Shown: positions 17,194 to 27,838 of the stretch, piece by piece
Layout of the letters: every line of letters begins with the position of its first letter
Position numbering within the stretch: the stretch's first letter is position 1
NCBI RefSeq assembly: GCF_015354505.1
Contig: NZ_JACAFP010000004.1
Span: 39,432-103,431, forward strand
Length of the DNA stretch: 64,000 bases
DNA from: Microbacterium sp. UFMG61
GTDB taxonomy: Bacteria > Actinomycetota > Actinomycetes > Actinomycetales > Microbacteriaceae
Direction of reading: 5' to 3'
The notes under the pieces: generated by a model
Database searches by the model: none
Told to the model about the DNA's origin: nothing
Seen by the model: the letters and a program-made list of their open reading frames with translations, nothing else
Position numbers and translations under genes: made by a program

Positions 17194-18303
17194 ATGCCCG
17201 AGACCCCGATCGCCTCCCCCACGATTGCACAGGATGCACCGTCGACCCACGCCGCCCTGTGGGGCCGTGCGCTCCGGGTGTTCGCTTGGCTGTCATTCCT
17301 GGCTCAGACCATCATCATCGGCACCGGAGGCGCCGTCCGCCTGACAGGATCGGGACTCGGATGCTCGGAGTGGCCGCTCTGCACCCCCGAGTCGCTCGTG
17401 CCGATCTACGCCGATCAGGGCATCCACGGCATCATCGAGTTCGGCAACCGCGTGATGACCGGAGTCGTCGGTATCATCGCCCTCGCGGTCCTGCTGCTGG
17501 TGCTCGCGCGGGTCGGCGGCAAACAGCTGGTCTTCTCGGCCCTGCGATTCGCCGCCGGCGGCATCGTCGCGGCCGGCGTCGTCTTCCTCATCGCGACGCT
17601 CATCGACCTGCCGGCGACCCCGTTCGCGATGGGCGCGCTCCTCATCACGGTGATCGTGGCGATCGTCCGCTCGATGAGGCTCGCCCCCGAGCGGCGCGAC
17701 CTCGTGATCCTCGCCTGGCTCGTCCTGGCCGGGGTCGTCGCCCAGGCGCTCGTCGGCGGCATCACCGTGCTCACCGGGCTCAACCCCTTCATCGTCGGAT
17801 TCCACTACGTCTCGTCGCTGCTGCTGGTGTGCGTCACCGCTGCCTTCCTGGTGCGCCTGTACGCGCCCACGGGCGTGCGGGAGCGCGCGGTGCCGAAGTG
17901 GTTCGCGATCCTCACCCACGTCACCGGCCTCGCACTCGCCGTCACGATCGTGTTCGGCGTGCTCACCACCGGTTCCGGGCCCCACTCGGGCGATGCCGAC
18001 GTGCTCCGGCACGGGTTCGACGCGACGGTCCTCGCCCATGTGCACTCGTGGCCCGGGTACATCCTCGCCGCGCTCGTGCTCGCCCTCACCGTCTCGGCCT
18101 GGATCCTGCACCTCGAACCGCGCCGCTGGCTTCTGGTCCTCGTGATCGCGATTCTCGTGCAGGTCGGCGTCGGCGTCTGGCAGGCACGCGAGGGCCTTCC
18201 GCCGCTGCTCGTCGGCATCCACATGGTGCTGGCCTCGCTCTCCGCAGCCGCGTACACCGTCGTGGTGCTCCACCTCAAGAAGCCGGTCGACGCGCAGGGC
18301 TGA
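17194..18303 (+). CDS. ctaA: Heme A synthase (COX15/CtaA)
   Basis: A 369-residue membrane enzyme converting heme O to heme A for cytochrome c oxidase. About eight helices are seen. The conserved His/Glu motifs appear in order: GTGGAVRLTGSGLGCSEWPL, IHGIIEFGNRVMTG, FHYVSSLLLV, LAHVHSWPGY and GIHMVLASLSAAAY. The paired cysteines (CSEWPLC) of the Gram-positive type are present in the first external loop. GGAGAG precedes the ATG by six bases. It is divergent from sufB and close to ctaB. Confidence 0.92.
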   Translation: MPETPIASPTIAQDAPSTHAALWGRALRVFAWLSFLAQTIIIGTGGAVRLTGSGLGCSEWPLCTPESLVPIYADQGIHGIIEFGNRVMTGVVGIIALAVLLLVLARVGGKQLVFSALRFAAGGIVAAGVVFLIATLIDLPATPFAMGALLITVIVAIVRSMRLAPERRDLVILAWLVLAGVVAQALVGGITVLTGLNPFIVGFHYVSSLLLVCVTAAFLVRLYAPTGVRERAVPKWFAILTHVTGLALAVTIVFGVLTTGSGPHSGDADVLRHGFDATVLAHVHSWPGYILAALVLALTVSAWILHLEPRRWLLVLVIAILVQVGVGVWQAREGLPPLLVGIHMVLASLSAAAYTVVVLHLKKPVDAQG

Positions 18304-18380
18304 GAAACCGGCGGCGGTCCGCGCCGCGCACAGTGGATGCATAGCTGCGACATCACGGGCTCATCACTTCGTCGTGCACC

Positions 18381-18836
18381 GTGGCTGACATGAACAAGTC
18401 ACTGACACGCAGCATCGGCTTCTGGCTCCTCCTCGTCCTCTCGCTCGCTTCGGCGGGAGTCGGCGGATGGCTCGTCGCCGGACAGGTCGGAACGATGACG
18501 AGCACACTGCTCGACGGCACCGCGACCGGCATCGAGGTCTACGTGGGACAGTCGCTCGTCGTGGTCGGAGCCGCTCTGCTCGGCGCCGGCGTCATCGGCA
18601 TCCTTCTGGCCGTCGCGCTCATGGCCGTGCAGGCACTCGTGCCGTCAGCGAAGCCCGTCGTGGTGGAGCCCATCGACTGGACGTCGGAGTCGGAGAGCGA
18701 GACCGAGCCGGAGGCCTCGAATGCCCACATCACGACTCCCGCATCGGACGCCGAGAAGGACGCCGACGAGGACGACGAGACTCAGAAGGGCAGCAGCGGG
18801 TCGACCGCGACGGCCACGAAGATCAGCGTCAAGTAG
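18381..18836 (+). CDS. Small membrane protein with acidic C-terminal tail, unknown function
   Basis: A 151-residue protein with two hydrophobic helices (about residues 11-34 and 57-86) and a strongly acidic, low-complexity tail rich in Ser, Glu and Asp ([13 protein letters not shown] ... DADEDDETQ). Nothing in it points to an enzyme. It lies between ctaA and the convergent ctaB and overlaps the end of ctaB by 55 bases. The start is GTG at 18381 or ATG at 18390. Its coding character is supported by high third-position GC and the helix pattern. Confidence 0.65.
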   Translation: MADMNKSLTRSIGFWLLLVLSLASAGVGGWLVAGQVGTMTSTLLDGTATGIEVYVGQSLVVVGAALLGAGVIGILLAVALMAVQALVPSAKPVVVEPIDWTSESESETEPEASNAHITTPASDAEKDADEDDETQKGSSGSTATATKISVK

Positions 18837-19723
18837 GTGATCGAGGCGTGGAAGACTCGCATCGGCCGCGCCTCGTTCCCCCGCACCGCCTGGTTGTACA
18901 GACGGTGTGATTCGTAGATGAACCATCCGCCGAACACCGCGGCGGAGACGCCGTAGACGAGGCCCATGTTCGCGATCGGGATCAGCAGCAACGAGCAGGC
19001 GACGGTCGCCCAGGCGTACAGGATGACCTGCAGACCGACCTGTGAGGCGTTGCGGGTCACGCCGAGCATGGGCACGTCGACGTCTTCGTAGTCGTCCTTG
19101 TACTTCATGGACAGCGGCCAGTAGTGCGGCGGAGTCCACAGGAAGATGAGGGCGAAGAGGATGAAGGCCGGCCAGTCGAGCGAACCCGTGACCGCGGCCC
19201 AGCCGATCAGCACGGGGAAGCATCCGGCGATGCCGCCCCAGATGATGTTCTGCTCGGTGCGACGCTTGAGGATCATCGTGTAGATGACCACATAGAAGAA
19301 GATCGCGAAGGCGGACAGCGCCGCGGCGAGCCAATTGGTCGTGACCAGGAGCCAGACAGTAGAGACGATAGCCAGAGTCCACGAGAAGATGAGCGCCCCT
19401 CGGGGCGTGATCTCCCCCGTCACCAGCGGACGATTCTCGGTGCGGTGCATGTGCGCGTCGATGTCGCGGTCGAGATACATGTTGAACGCGGCGGCGGAAC
19501 CGGCGCTCAACGACCCACCGATCACGGTGGCCAGCACCAGCAGCATGTCGGGGAGACCGCCCTGTGCGAGGAACATCACCGGGACGGTCGACACCAGCAG
19601 CAGTTCGAGGACGCGCGGCTTGGTGAGGGCGACGTACGCCTTCACGGTACGACCGATGGACTTCTTCACAACGGTCTGATCAGACATCGTCGAGATCTCG
19701 ATCGCCTCCTCCGCACGCGTCAC
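18782..19723 (-). CDS. ctaB: Protoheme IX farnesyltransferase (heme O synthase)
   Basis: A 313-residue UbiA-family prenyltransferase that adds a farnesyl group to heme b, making heme O for CtaA. The prenyl-diphosphate binding motif is [20 protein letters not shown] and the second Asp-rich loop is [13 protein letters not shown], with about nine helices. A TAGACT -10 box (19736-19741) lies 12 bases before the GTG at 19723, giving a 5' leader of about six bases; ATG at 19687 is an alternative start. Together with ctaA it makes heme A. Confidence 0.93.
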   Translation of the reverse strand: MTRAEEAIEISTMSDQTVVKKSIGRTVKAYVALTKPRVLELLLVSTVPVMFLAQGGLPDMLLVLATVIGGSLSAGSAAAFNMYLDRDIDAHMHRTENRPLVTGEITPRGALIFSWTLAIVSTVWLLVTTNWLAAALSAFAIFFYVVIYTMILKRRTEQNIIWGGIAGCFPVLIGWAAVTGSLDWPAFILFALIFLWTPPHYWPLSMKYKDDYEDVDVPMLGVTRNASQVGLQVILYAWATVACSLLLIPIANMGLVYGVSAAVFGGWFIYESHRLYNQAVRGNEARPMRVFHASITYLTLIFVAVAVDPLLPF

Positions 19724-19744
19724 GACAGCTTTTCCAGTCTAAGG

Positions 19745-19759
19745 CACAGCGGTGCTGTG
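19745..19759. repeat. Palindrome CACAGC-GGT-GCTGTG
   Basis: A perfect 6-3-6 inverted repeat lies upstream of ctaB and upstream of the secreted-protein pair. It is followed by GGATAA and has no T tract. It may be an operator for ctaB, whose promoter it abuts, or for the divergent lipoprotein gene. Confidence 0.4.
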
Positions 19760-19784
19760 GATAACGCCCACGCGAGCGCCGCGA

Positions 19785-19799
19785 TCACGGTTACCGTGA
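19785..19799. repeat. Palindrome TCACGGT-T-ACCGTGA
   Basis: A perfect 7-1-7 inverted repeat ends a few bases before the first possible start of the lipoprotein gene. Its symmetry and place fit an operator for the secreted-protein pair. Confidence 0.45.
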
Positions 19800-19836
19800 C
19801 CGGGTGATTCCACGCCACCGCCCATGTCGCTCCTCC

Positions 19837-20361
19837 ATGGTGTCTCGCGGCGCGGTCGTCGTGGTGCCCGCACTCGTCCTGTTTCTCGTCGGCTGCGCGC
19901 CCGGAGCGGCGACGGCACCGACGCCGACTCCCGCGTTCGCCAGCGAGGCCGAGGCCTTCGCCGCAGCGGAAGAGGTGTACCGGGCGTACAACGAGGCCTT
20001 CAGTTCCATCGACCTCGGAGATCCCGGAACGTTTGAAGCAGTGTTCGAACTCGCCACCGGGGACTTTCAGAAGGCTGATCGAACCACACTTTCAGAGCTG
20101 CACGCGGAGGGGTACTCCTTCGTCGGATCCACCACAGTCGTCGCGTTCAAGCCCCTGGACGCGTCGCCACTCTTGGACACAGTGACCGCAGTGATCTGCG
20201 TGGATGTGAGCATGTCGGACGTCACGGGGGCGGACGGACGCTCAGTCCTGCCGGAGTCGAGACCTGACCTAAACGCCTTGCGAGTCCGATTCATCGAGTC
20301 GAGTAGCGGGCTTCTGATCGACCACGCTGATCGCGTTGAGGAGTCAAAGTGCGCCGGGTGA
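19837..20361 (+). CDS. Predicted lipoprotein, unknown function
   Basis: A 174-residue protein with a lipoprotein signal peptide: basic start MVSRG, hydrophobic run, lipobox LVGC with the lipid Cys at about residue 20. The mature part has a Pro/Thr spacer, then a helical segment (EAEAFAAAEEVYRAYNEAF) and an alpha/beta region ending in ESKC, which looks like a small NTF2-like or mce-associated fold but is not a confident match. A GTG at 19804 would add 11 residues and fit the signal peptide less well. The stop overlaps the GTG of the next gene by 13 bases, so the two form a pair. Confidence 0.7.
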   Translation: MVSRGAVVVVPALVLFLVGCAPGAATAPTPTPAFASEAEAFAAAEEVYRAYNEAFSSIDLGDPGTFEAVFELATGDFQKADRTTLSELHAEGYSFVGSTTVVAFKPLDASPLLDTVTAVICVDVSMSDVTGADGRSVLPESRPDLNALRVRFIESSSGLLIDHADRVEESKCAG

Positions 20362-21191
20362 TATCGAGGATCGCCCTCGCCGCTTTGTTGTTCGCTCCGG
20401 GGAGCGCTGAAGACGGAGGTGGAGTGGGAGGCGCTGATGTAGTCATCGGGAGCAACGGAGGTTCGGTGACGGTCTCTGGCACGCAGCAACGCCCCGGCAC
20501 CCCCGCGACCACGAGCACCCCCGGCATCCCCGGAACCCGCAATGCCGACACACCCGACACCTCCACGGAACCCGCACGACCCAGCGACCGGGCGATCCGC
20601 CTCGCCGACTGCATGGACGACTCCGGCACCGTCCGCTGCCATGAACCCACCCGTCCGGGCGAGCCGTCCCCGCTTCGAGAAAACGGAGCGCCCGCAGCAC
20701 CCGCAACCCCCACCATCACCATCACCGACCTGGCACGCTTCGCGCCCCCGCCCGTCTCCGCCAAGGCCGAACCGGGCAACGTCGGCATCGCTGACCTCCC
20801 CACCAACTTCACCACCACCGCCACCACCCACACCCAGGCCGGCGAGTTGTTCGGCATCCCCCTCACCGTTCGATTCACTCCCGATACCTACGCGTACGAC
20901 TACGGCGACGGCACCACAGCCACCCTCACCGCACCCGGCCAGACCTGGGAGGCACTCGGGCTGCCCCAGTTCTCCCCCACCGCGGCGACGCACGTCTACC
21001 GAGAGCGCGGCGAGTACTCCGTCATTCTCATCACCGGCTACACGGTCGAGATCGACCTCGGCACCGGATGGATCCCGCTCGCCGGGCAGATCACCACCAC
21101 GGGAACACCCCAGACCATTCGCATCCTCGAGGCCCGCACCGCCCTCGTCGCCCACACCTGCACCGAAGACCCTGACGGTATCGGATGCTGA
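20349..21191 (+). CDS. Secreted protein with PKD-like domain, unknown function
   Basis: A 280-residue protein with a short hydrophobic N terminus (SRIALAALLFAPGSA), then a long Pro/Thr/Gly-rich low-complexity stretch. A C-terminal half resembles a PKD-type beta-sandwich: YAYDYGDGTTATLTAPG, then ATHVYRERGEYSVILIT. Six Cys or fewer are spread, with one pair near residues 88-97 and another at the C terminus. It is translated from GTG overlapping the lipoprotein gene. Similar PKD-bearing exported proteins occur in Microbacteriaceae, without known role. The signal peptide is weak, so export is inferred. Confidence 0.65.
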   Translation: MRRVISRIALAALLFAPGSAEDGGGVGGADVVIGSNGGSVTVSGTQQRPGTPATTSTPGIPGTRNADTPDTSTEPARPSDRAIRLADCMDDSGTVRCHEPTRPGEPSPLRENGAPAAPATPTITITDLARFAPPPVSAKAEPGNVGIADLPTNFTTTATTHTQAGELFGIPLTVRFTPDTYAYDYGDGTTATLTAPGQTWEALGLPQFSPTAATHVYRERGEYSVILITGYTVEIDLGTGWIPLAGQITTTGTPQTIRILEARTALVAHTCTEDPDGIGC

Positions 21192-21455
21192 CCCACGGTC
21201 TCCGGTGCCCTCAGAGACGTGCGGTGGAACGGCGTTCCGCGCGTCGTGAGCCGTGGTTCCAAGGGCTCGGGAGACAAGCTCTCGAACCGGGAATTACACG
21301 CCTCGCCGCACGTTGTAAAGGGAGGTAACGAGTCTGATCACAGCGCTATGCTGAAAAGACTCGCGTGCCCGGTGCACATCACATTCCTTCCGTAACGACG
21401 CGGACATCGATGCTGCTTTCCGGGCGCTCTCGAACTGTCTGAGAAGGGCTTCACC
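21192..21455. other. Spacer before tkt operon, probable promoter region
   Basis: No gene is seen. A TATGCT -10-like box (21347-21352) and a purine-rich AGGGAGGTAAC (21319-21329) stand out, and the short leader of tkt follows. A small repeat GGAAC-GGC-GTTCC is at 21226-21238. No clear terminator follows the secreted pair. Confidence 0.3.
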
Positions 21456-23552
21456 GTGTCGGAACTGCAGTGGGAAGAAATCGATCGGCGCGCGGTGGAC
21501 ACCGCTCGTCTGCTGGCCGCGGACGCCGTCGAGAAGGTCGGCAACGGACACCCCGGCACCGCGATGAGCCTCGCCCCGGCCGCGTACCTGCTGTACCAGC
21601 GTGTGCTGCGCCACGACCCGACCGACACCGACTGGCTCGGCCGTGACCGCTTCATCCTCTCGGTCGGACACTCCTCCCTGACGCAGTACGTGCAGCTCTA
21701 CCTCGGCGGCTTCGGACTCGAGCTCGACGACCTCAAGGCGCTGCGCACCTGGGGCTCGCTCACCCCCGGACACCCCGAGTACGGACACACCAAGGGCGTC
21801 GAGATCACCACCGGCCCGCTCGGTCAGGGCCTCGCCTCTGCCGTCGGCTTCGCCTATGCCGCCCGCTACGAGCGCGGCCTGTTCGACCCCGAGGCCGCGG
21901 CGGGCACCAGCCCCTTCGACCACTTCGTCTACGTGATCGCCGGTGACGGCGACCTCCAGGAGGGCGTGACGAGCGAGGCCTCCTCGCTGGCCGGTCACCA
22001 GGAGCTCGGCAACCTGATCGCGATCTACGACTCGAACCAGATCTCCATCGAGGACGACACCAACGTCGCCTTCACCGAAGACGTCGCCAAGCGCTACGAG
22101 GCCTACGGCTGGCAGGTGCAGACCGTCGACTGGAAGAAGACGGGCGAGTACGTCGAGGACGTCGCCGAGCTGCACGCCGCCATCGAGGCCGCGAAGGGTG
22201 AGACCTCCAAGCCCTCGCTCATCATCCTCAAGACGATCATCGGTTGGCCGTCGCCCGGCAAGCAGAACTCCGGGAAGATCCACGGCTCCGCCCTCGGTGG
22301 AGAAGAGCTCGCCGCGACGAAGAAGGTCCTCGGCTTCGACGCCGAGGAGCACTTCGCGATCGCGGACGACGTGATCGCCCACACCCGCGCGCTCGCCGAC
22401 CGTGCCGCCGAGACGCGCGCCGCATGGCAACAGTCCTTCGACGCGTGGGCCGCCGCCAACCCCGAGCGCAAGGCCCTGCTAGACCGCCTCGAGGCGAAGG
22501 CGCTACCTGAGGACATCACCTCAGCTCTCCCGGTCTTCGAGAGCGGCAAGGACGTCTCGACCCGCGCGGCCTCCGGCCAGGTCATCAACGCACTCGCCGC
22601 CGAGCTCCCCGAGCTCTGGGGCGGATCGGCCGACCTCGCCGAGTCGAACCTCACCACGATCAAGGATTCGAAGTCCTTCATCCCCGCCGAGTGGTCCACT
22701 CACGAATGGTCGGGCGACCCCTACGGACGCGTTCTCCACTTCGGCATCCGCGAGCACGCCATGGGTGCGATCGTCAACGGCATCGTGCTGCACGGCCCGA
22801 CCCGCGCCTTCGGCGGCACGTTCCTCATCTTCAGTGACTACATGCGCCCGCCGGTGCGTCTGGCCGCACTGATGAACGTGCCCAGCATCTTCGTCTGGAC
22901 GCACGACTCCGTCGCACTCGGCGAGGACGGCCCGACGCATCAGCCTGTCGAGCAGATCGCCACGCTGCGCGCCATCCCGAACTTCACCCTGGTGCGCCCG
23001 GCGGACGCCAACGAGACCTCGGCCGCGTGGCTCGAGATCCTGCGCCGCCACGAAGGCCCGGCAGGCATCGCGCTGACGCGTCAGAACATCCCGGTGTTCG
23101 AGCGCGGCCAGGGTGCGGCAGACGGCGACGTCTTCGCCTCCACCGACGGTGTCTCGAAGGGCGCGTATGTGCTCGCCGAGGCTCCGAACGGCACCCCCGA
23201 CGTGATCATCATCGCGACGGGTTCCGAGGTGCAGCTCGCCGTCGACGCACGTGCAGCGCTGGCCGACGAGGGCGTGAACGTGCGCGTCGTCTCCGCCCCG
23301 TCGCTCGAGTGGTTCGACGAGCAGGACGAGGCGTACCGCGAGTCGGTGCTCCCGAAGGCCGTCACCGCTCGGGTCTCGGTCGAGGCCGGTTCCGTCCTCA
23401 GCTGGCGCGGAATCGTGGGCGACCGCGGCCGCTCGGTCGGCATCGACCACTTCGGCGCCTCCGCCGACTACAAGACCCTGTTCGAGAAGTTCGGCATCAC
23501 CACCGAGGCCGTCATCGCGGCCGCCCGCGAGACCATCAAGGAGAACGCATGA
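21456..23552 (+). CDS. tkt: Transketolase
   Basis: A 698-residue TPP-dependent enzyme of the non-oxidative pentose phosphate pathway, moving two-carbon units between sugar phosphates. Seen are [13 protein letters not shown], the TPP motif [16 protein letters not shown] ... [12 protein letters not shown], the pyrimidine domain segment [38 protein letters not shown], and the C-terminal domain. Length is standard. It starts with GTG after GAGAAGGG and leads the operon tkt-tal-pgi-zwf-opcA-pgl; the next gene overlaps by ATGA. Confidence 0.96.
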   Translation: MSELQWEEIDRRAVDTARLLAADAVEKVGNGHPGTAMSLAPAAYLLYQRVLRHDPTDTDWLGRDRFILSVGHSSLTQYVQLYLGGFGLELDDLKALRTWGSLTPGHPEYGHTKGVEITTGPLGQGLASAVGFAYAARYERGLFDPEAAAGTSPFDHFVYVIAGDGDLQEGVTSEASSLAGHQELGNLIAIYDSNQISIEDDTNVAFTEDVAKRYEAYGWQVQTVDWKKTGEYVEDVAELHAAIEAAKGETSKPSLIILKTIIGWPSPGKQNSGKIHGSALGGEELAATKKVLGFDAEEHFAIADDVIAHTRALADRAAETRAAWQQSFDAWAAANPERKALLDRLEAKALPEDITSALPVFESGKDVSTRAASGQVINALAAELPELWGGSADLAESNLTTIKDSKSFIPAEWSTHEWSGDPYGRVLHFGIREHAMGAIVNGIVLHGPTRAFGGTFLIFSDYMRPPVRLAALMNVPSIFVWTHDSVALGEDGPTHQPVEQIATLRAIPNFTLVRPADANETSAAWLEILRRHEGPAGIALTRQNIPVFERGQGAADGDVFASTDGVSKGAYVLAEAPNGTPDVIIIATGSEVQLAVDARAALADEGVNVRVVSAPSLEWFDEQDEAYRESVLPKAVTARVSVEAGSVLSWRGIVGDRGRSVGIDHFGASADYKTLFEKFGITTEAVIAAARETIKENA

Positions 23553-24661
23553 GCACCCCCACCGCAGACCTCGCCGCAGCCGGCGTCAGCATCTGGCTCG
23601 ACGACCTGTCCCGCACCCGCATCTCCTCCGGCAACCTCGCCGAGCTGATCGAGACCCGCAACGTCGTCGGCGTCACCACGAACCCGACGATCTTCGCCAA
23701 CGCGATCACCGACAAGAACAACACGTCGTACGACGCTCAGGTCACTGAGCTCGCCGCGTCCGGTGCGACGGCCGAAGAGGCTGTCTTCGCCGCGACCACG
23801 CAGGACGTCGCTGCGGCGCTCGATGTCTTCCGTCCCGTCTGGGAGAAGTCGGGTCATGTCGACGGCCGCGTCTCGATCGAGGTCTCCCCCGACCTCGCAC
23901 ACGACACCGAGGGCACGGTCGCCCAGGCCAAGCAGCTGTGGGCCAAGGTCGACCGTCCGAACCTGCTGGTCAAGATCCCCGCGACGAAGGCCGGACTGCC
24001 GGCGATCACCGAGGCGATCGCCTCGGGCATCAGCGTCAACGTGACCCTGATCTTCAGCCTGGAGCGCTACGCCGAGGTCATCGACGCGTACCTGACCGGA
24101 CTCGAGCGCGCGCACAGCGCCGACTTCGACCTGTCGAGCATCCACTCCGTCGCCTCGTTCTTCGTGTCGCGCGTCGATACCGAGACCGACAAGCGTCTCT
24201 CCGCCATCGGCTCGGATGAGGCCGAGGCTCTCAAGAGCAAGGCCGGACTCGCGAACGCCCGTCTGGCCTACGAGCTCTACGAGCAGAAGTTCGCGGAGAA
24301 GCGCGCACAGGACCTGATCAAGCTCGGCGCGAACGCTCAGCGTCCGCTGTGGGCATCGACCGGCGTCAAGGACCCGGCGCTGCCGGACACCCTGTACGTC
24401 ACCGAGCTCGTCGCCAAGGACGTCGTCAACACGATGCCCGAGAAGACGCTCGAGGCGACGTTCGACCACGGCGTGGTCACCGGAGACACCATCACGGGTG
24501 GCTACGAAGAAGCACGCGCCGTCTTCGCCGGCCTGGCAGACCTCGGTATCGATTTCACCGATGTCACCCAGGTGCTCGAAGACGAGGGTGTCGCCAAGTT
24601 CATCGACTCCTGGCACGACCTGCTCACCCAGGTGCGCGAAGGGCTCGAGGCGCAGCGATGA
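23549..24661 (+). CDS. tal: Transaldolase
   Basis: A 370-residue TIM-barrel enzyme moving three-carbon units in the pentose phosphate pathway. The start [22 protein letters not shown] and [14 protein letters not shown] are typical; the Schiff-base lysine lies in [13 protein letters not shown]. It belongs to the long actinobacterial/cyanobacterial transaldolase class. The ATG overlaps the tkt stop and the stop overlaps the pgi start (ATGA both), so translation is coupled. Confidence 0.95.
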   Translation: MSTPTADLAAAGVSIWLDDLSRTRISSGNLAELIETRNVVGVTTNPTIFANAITDKNNTSYDAQVTELAASGATAEEAVFAATTQDVAAALDVFRPVWEKSGHVDGRVSIEVSPDLAHDTEGTVAQAKQLWAKVDRPNLLVKIPATKAGLPAITEAIASGISVNVTLIFSLERYAEVIDAYLTGLERAHSADFDLSSIHSVASFFVSRVDTETDKRLSAIGSDEAEALKSKAGLANARLAYELYEQKFAEKRAQDLIKLGANAQRPLWASTGVKDPALPDTLYVTELVAKDVVNTMPEKTLEATFDHGVVTGDTITGGYEEARAVFAGLADLGIDFTDVTQVLEDEGVAKFIDSWHDLLTQVREGLEAQR

Positions 24662-26265
24662 CATTCGCGATCCACGCCTCGGGCGCGGCGCGCGCGGCGA
24701 TCGATGAGACCGTGCCGGCACTCGTGCACGATCTCATCGCGTCGCGTGTCACGGGTGGCGACGCCACCCTGTGGGGCCCCGAGGCCGAAGCCGAGGCGGC
24801 CACCCGCCTCGGCTGGGTCGAGGCCGTGTCGATCTCCCGCCCGCTGGTCGCGGAGATCGCGGCCCTGCGGGATGAGCTGCACGCCAAGGGCGTCACTCGG
24901 GTCGTGCTGGCAGGCATGGGCGGCTCGTCGCTCGCCCCCGAGGTGATCGCGCAGACGAGCGGTGTGCCCCTGACCATCCTCGACTCGACGGCCCCCGGAC
25001 AGGTGCTCGCCGCGCTCGACGAGGGACTCGAGGGCACCGTCCTCGTGGTCTCCTCGAAGTCCGGCTCCACGGTCGAGACGGACTCGCAGCGTCGCACCTT
25101 CGAAGCGGCGTTCCGTGATGTCGGCATCGATCCCGTCGACCGCATCGTCGTGGTCACCGACCCGGGATCGCCCCTCGACACCTCGGCTCGCGAGGCCGGG
25201 TACCGCGTCTTCAACGCCGACCCGAACGTGGGCGGACGCTATTCGGCTCTCACCGCCTTCGGGCTCGTGCCCTCGGGCCTCGCGGGCGCCGACATCGACG
25301 AGCTCCTGAACGAGGCCGAGGCCTCGCTCCTCGAGGTCGCCGTCGACTCCGCAGAGAACCCCGCGCTGCGTCTGGCGGCGGCGATCGCCTCGACGACGCC
25401 GCGTCGCGACAAGCTCGGTCTCATCACCGACGGAACGCACATCAACGGGCTGCCCGACTGGATCGAGCAGCTCATCGCGGAGTCCACGGGCAAGGCGGGC
25501 ACCGGGATCCTTCCCGTCGTCCTGCTGCCTGTCTCTCCCGAGCTCGATTCGACGCCGGCCGATCTGCAGATCGTGCGCCTGGTCGACGACGCGAACGAGT
25601 TCCACCTGCGTGAGCGTCATGCGGGCGAGATCCTCGTCAGCGGATCGCTGGGCGCACAGCTCATCGTCTGGGAGTACGCCACGGCGATCGCGGGATATCT
25701 GCTCGGGATCAACCCGTTCGACCAGCCCGATGTCGAGTCGGCGAAGGTCGCCGCGCGTGGTCTGCTCGACGCACGTCCCGCCCCGACCGACCCGGCGTTC
25801 GTCGAGAACGGCGTCGAGGTCCGCGTGTCCGACCCCGCTCTCGCAGAGTCCGGAACCGTCGAGGGAGTGCTCGACGCACTCTGGGCACGCCTCGCCGACG
25901 ACGGCTACGTGTCGATCCAGGCATACGTGAACCGTCTCGATGTGCCGCAGTTGCAAGGCATCCGCGAGCTCGTCGCAGCCGACTCCGGCCGGCCGACGAC
26001 CTTCGGCTGGGGACCCCGCTTCCTGCACTCGACCGGCCAGTATCACAAGGGCGGCCCCGCACAGGGCGTCTTCCTGCAGATCCTGGAGCGCACCGAGGTG
26101 GATCTCGAGATCCCCGAACGTCCGTTCACGTTCGGCCAGCTCATCGAGGCTCAGGCCGCCGGCGACGCCGGCGTCCTCGCCGCGCACGGCCGGCCGGTCG
26201 TGTCACTGACGATCACCGATTCGTCGGCTGACGTCCTCACCCTCTTCGAAGCAGCACAGAAGTAA
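24658..26265 (+). CDS. pgi: Glucose-6-phosphate isomerase (type linked to transaldolase)
   Basis: A 535-residue SIS-domain sugar isomerase. The first SIS part has [20 protein letters not shown] and [19 protein letters not shown]; later come [15 protein letters not shown] and the C-terminal segment with [19 protein letters not shown]. This is the divergent PGI class found next to, or fused with, transaldolase in several bacteria; here the two remain separate but overlap by four bases. It interconverts glucose-6-P and fructose-6-P, feeding zwf. A second classical pgi may exist elsewhere. Confidence 0.9.
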   Translation: MTFAIHASGAARAAIDETVPALVHDLIASRVTGGDATLWGPEAEAEAATRLGWVEAVSISRPLVAEIAALRDELHAKGVTRVVLAGMGGSSLAPEVIAQTSGVPLTILDSTAPGQVLAALDEGLEGTVLVVSSKSGSTVETDSQRRTFEAAFRDVGIDPVDRIVVVTDPGSPLDTSAREAGYRVFNADPNVGGRYSALTAFGLVPSGLAGADIDELLNEAEASLLEVAVDSAENPALRLAAAIASTTPRRDKLGLITDGTHINGLPDWIEQLIAESTGKAGTGILPVVLLPVSPELDSTPADLQIVRLVDDANEFHLRERHAGEILVSGSLGAQLIVWEYATAIAGYLLGINPFDQPDVESAKVAARGLLDARPAPTDPAFVENGVEVRVSDPALAESGTVEGVLDALWARLADDGYVSIQAYVNRLDVPQLQGIRELVAADSGRPTTFGWGPRFLHSTGQYHKGGPAQGVFLQILERTEVDLEIPERPFTFGQLIEAQAAGDAGVLAAHGRPVVSLTITDSSADVLTLFEAAQK

Positions 26266-26287
26266 CAGCCAGGAGAATCCCCCACCG

Positions 26288-27838
26288 ATGTCTGTTCCCA
26301 TTTCGCGCGGGCACAACCCGCTGCGTGACCCCGATGATCGCCGGCTGAACCGAATCGCAGGGCCCAGCGCCCTCGTGATCTTCGGCGTCACCGGTGACCT
26401 GTCGCGCAAGAAGCTCATGCCCGCCGTCTACGACCTCGCCAACCGCGGTCTCCTGCCGCCCGGATTCGCGCTGGTCGGGTTCGCCCGTCGCGACTGGGAG
26501 GACCAGGACTTCGCCCAGGTCGTCTACGACGCCGTCAAGCAGCACGCCCGCACCCCGTTCCGTGAGGAGACATGGGCGCAGCTGCTGCAGGGCATCCGCT
26601 TCGTCAGCGGCGAGTTCGACAACCCCGAGTCGTTCCGCAAGCTGCGCGAGACGGTCGACCAGCTGGATGTCGAGCGCGGCACGATGGGGAACCACGCGTT
26701 CTACCTGTCGATCCCGCCGAAGGACTTCCCGCTCGTCGCCAAGCAGCTCAAGGATTCCGGTCTCGTGGGCGCGAACGACGACGATGACGAGCGCTGGCGT
26801 CGTGTCGTCATCGAGAAGCCGTTCGGTCACGACCTCGAATCGGCTCGCGAGCTGAACGCGGCTCTCGAAGTGGCGTTCTCGGCGGATTCGATCTTCCGCA
26901 TCGACCACTACCTCGGCAAGGAGACGGTCCAGAACATCCTGGCGCTGCGCTTCGCGAACGAGCTCTACGAGCCGATCTGGAACCGCAACTACGTCGACCA
27001 CGTGCAGATCACGATGGCCGAGGACATCGGCGTCGGCGGCCGTGCCGGGTACTACGACGGTGTCGGCGCAGCGCGCGACGTCATCCAGAACCACCTGCTG
27101 CAGCTGCTCGCGCTCACCGCGATGGAGGAGCCGATCTCGCTCTCCGCCGAGCACCTCCGCGCCGAGAAGGAGAAGGTCCTCGCTGCGGTGCACGTGCCCG
27201 ACGATCTCTCCCTCGCTACAGCCCGCGGACAGTATGCCGGCGGATGGCAGGGCGGCGAGCAGGTCACCGGATTCCTCGACGAAGACGGCATGAACCCGGA
27301 GTCCGCGACGGAGACGTACGCCGCGATCAAGCTCGAGATCGACACGCGTCGCTGGTCGGGCGTGCCGTTCTACCTGCGCACCGGCAAGCGCCTCGGTCGT
27401 CGTGTCACCGAGGTCGCCGTCGTGTTCAAGAAGGCGCCGGAGCATCTCTTCGGCCGCTCGAACACCTCGGAGCTCGGGCAGAACGCCCTCGTCATCCGCG
27501 TGCAGCCCGATGAGGGAGTGACGATCCGCTTCGGGTCGAAGGTTCCGGGCAACGGCACCAACGTGCGCGATGTCACGATGGACTTCGGCTACGGCCACGC
27601 GTTCACCGAGGCGAGCCCCGAGGCGTACGAGCGACTGATCCTCGACGTCCTGCTGGGCGACCCGCCGCTGTTCCCGCGGCATGAAGAAGTCGAGCTCTCC
27701 TGGAAGATCCTCGACCCCGTAGAGAAGTTCTGGGCTGCCGAAGGCGGCCCGGTCGACCAGTACGCACCCGGTTCGTGGGGTCCGGCATCCGCCGACGACC
27801 TCCTTGCCCGTGACGGACGAGTCTGGAGACGCCCGTGA
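26288..27838 (+). CDS. zwf: Glucose-6-phosphate 1-dehydrogenase
   Basis: A 516-residue NADP-dependent enzyme, first step of the oxidative pentose phosphate pathway. It shows the nucleotide-binding start IFGVTGDLSRKKLMPAVYDL, VIEKPFGHDLESARELN and the active-site signature RIDHYLGKETVQNILALRF. AGGAGAATCC precedes the ATG. Its stop overlaps opcA (GTGA), its activating partner. Confidence 0.97.
   Translation: MSVPISRGHNPLRDPDDRRLNRIAGPSALVIFGVTGDLSRKKLMPAVYDLANRGLLPPGFALVGFARRDWEDQDFAQVVYDAVKQHARTPFREETWAQLLQGIRFVSGEFDNPESFRKLRETVDQLDVERGTMGNHAFYLSIPPKDFPLVAKQLKDSGLVGANDDDDERWRRVVIEKPFGHDLESARELNAALEVAFSADSIFRIDHYLGKETVQNILALRFANELYEPIWNRNYVDHVQITMAEDIGVGGRAGYYDGVGAARDVIQNHLLQLLALTAMEEPISLSAEHLRAEKEKVLAAVHVPDDLSLATARGQYAGGWQGGEQVTGFLDEDGMNPESATETYAAIKLEIDTRRWSGVPFYLRTGKRLGRRVTEVAVVFKKAPEHLFGRSNTSELGQNALVIRVQPDEGVTIRFGSKVPGNGTNVRDVTMDFGYGHAFTEASPEAYERLILDVLLGDPPLFPRHEEVELSWKILDPVEKFWAAEGGPVDQYAPGSWGPASADDLLARDGRVWRRP

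Noticed and set aside
19745..19799. The two palindromes as ends of a mobile element
   Set aside because: No transposase, no direct repeats and no matching copy at the other end of the secreted pair were seen.
21226..21238. GGAAC-GGC-GTTCC repeat, similar to the BioQ operators
   Set aside because: The half-site differs (GGAAC rather than TGAAC), it stands alone and no biotin gene is near.
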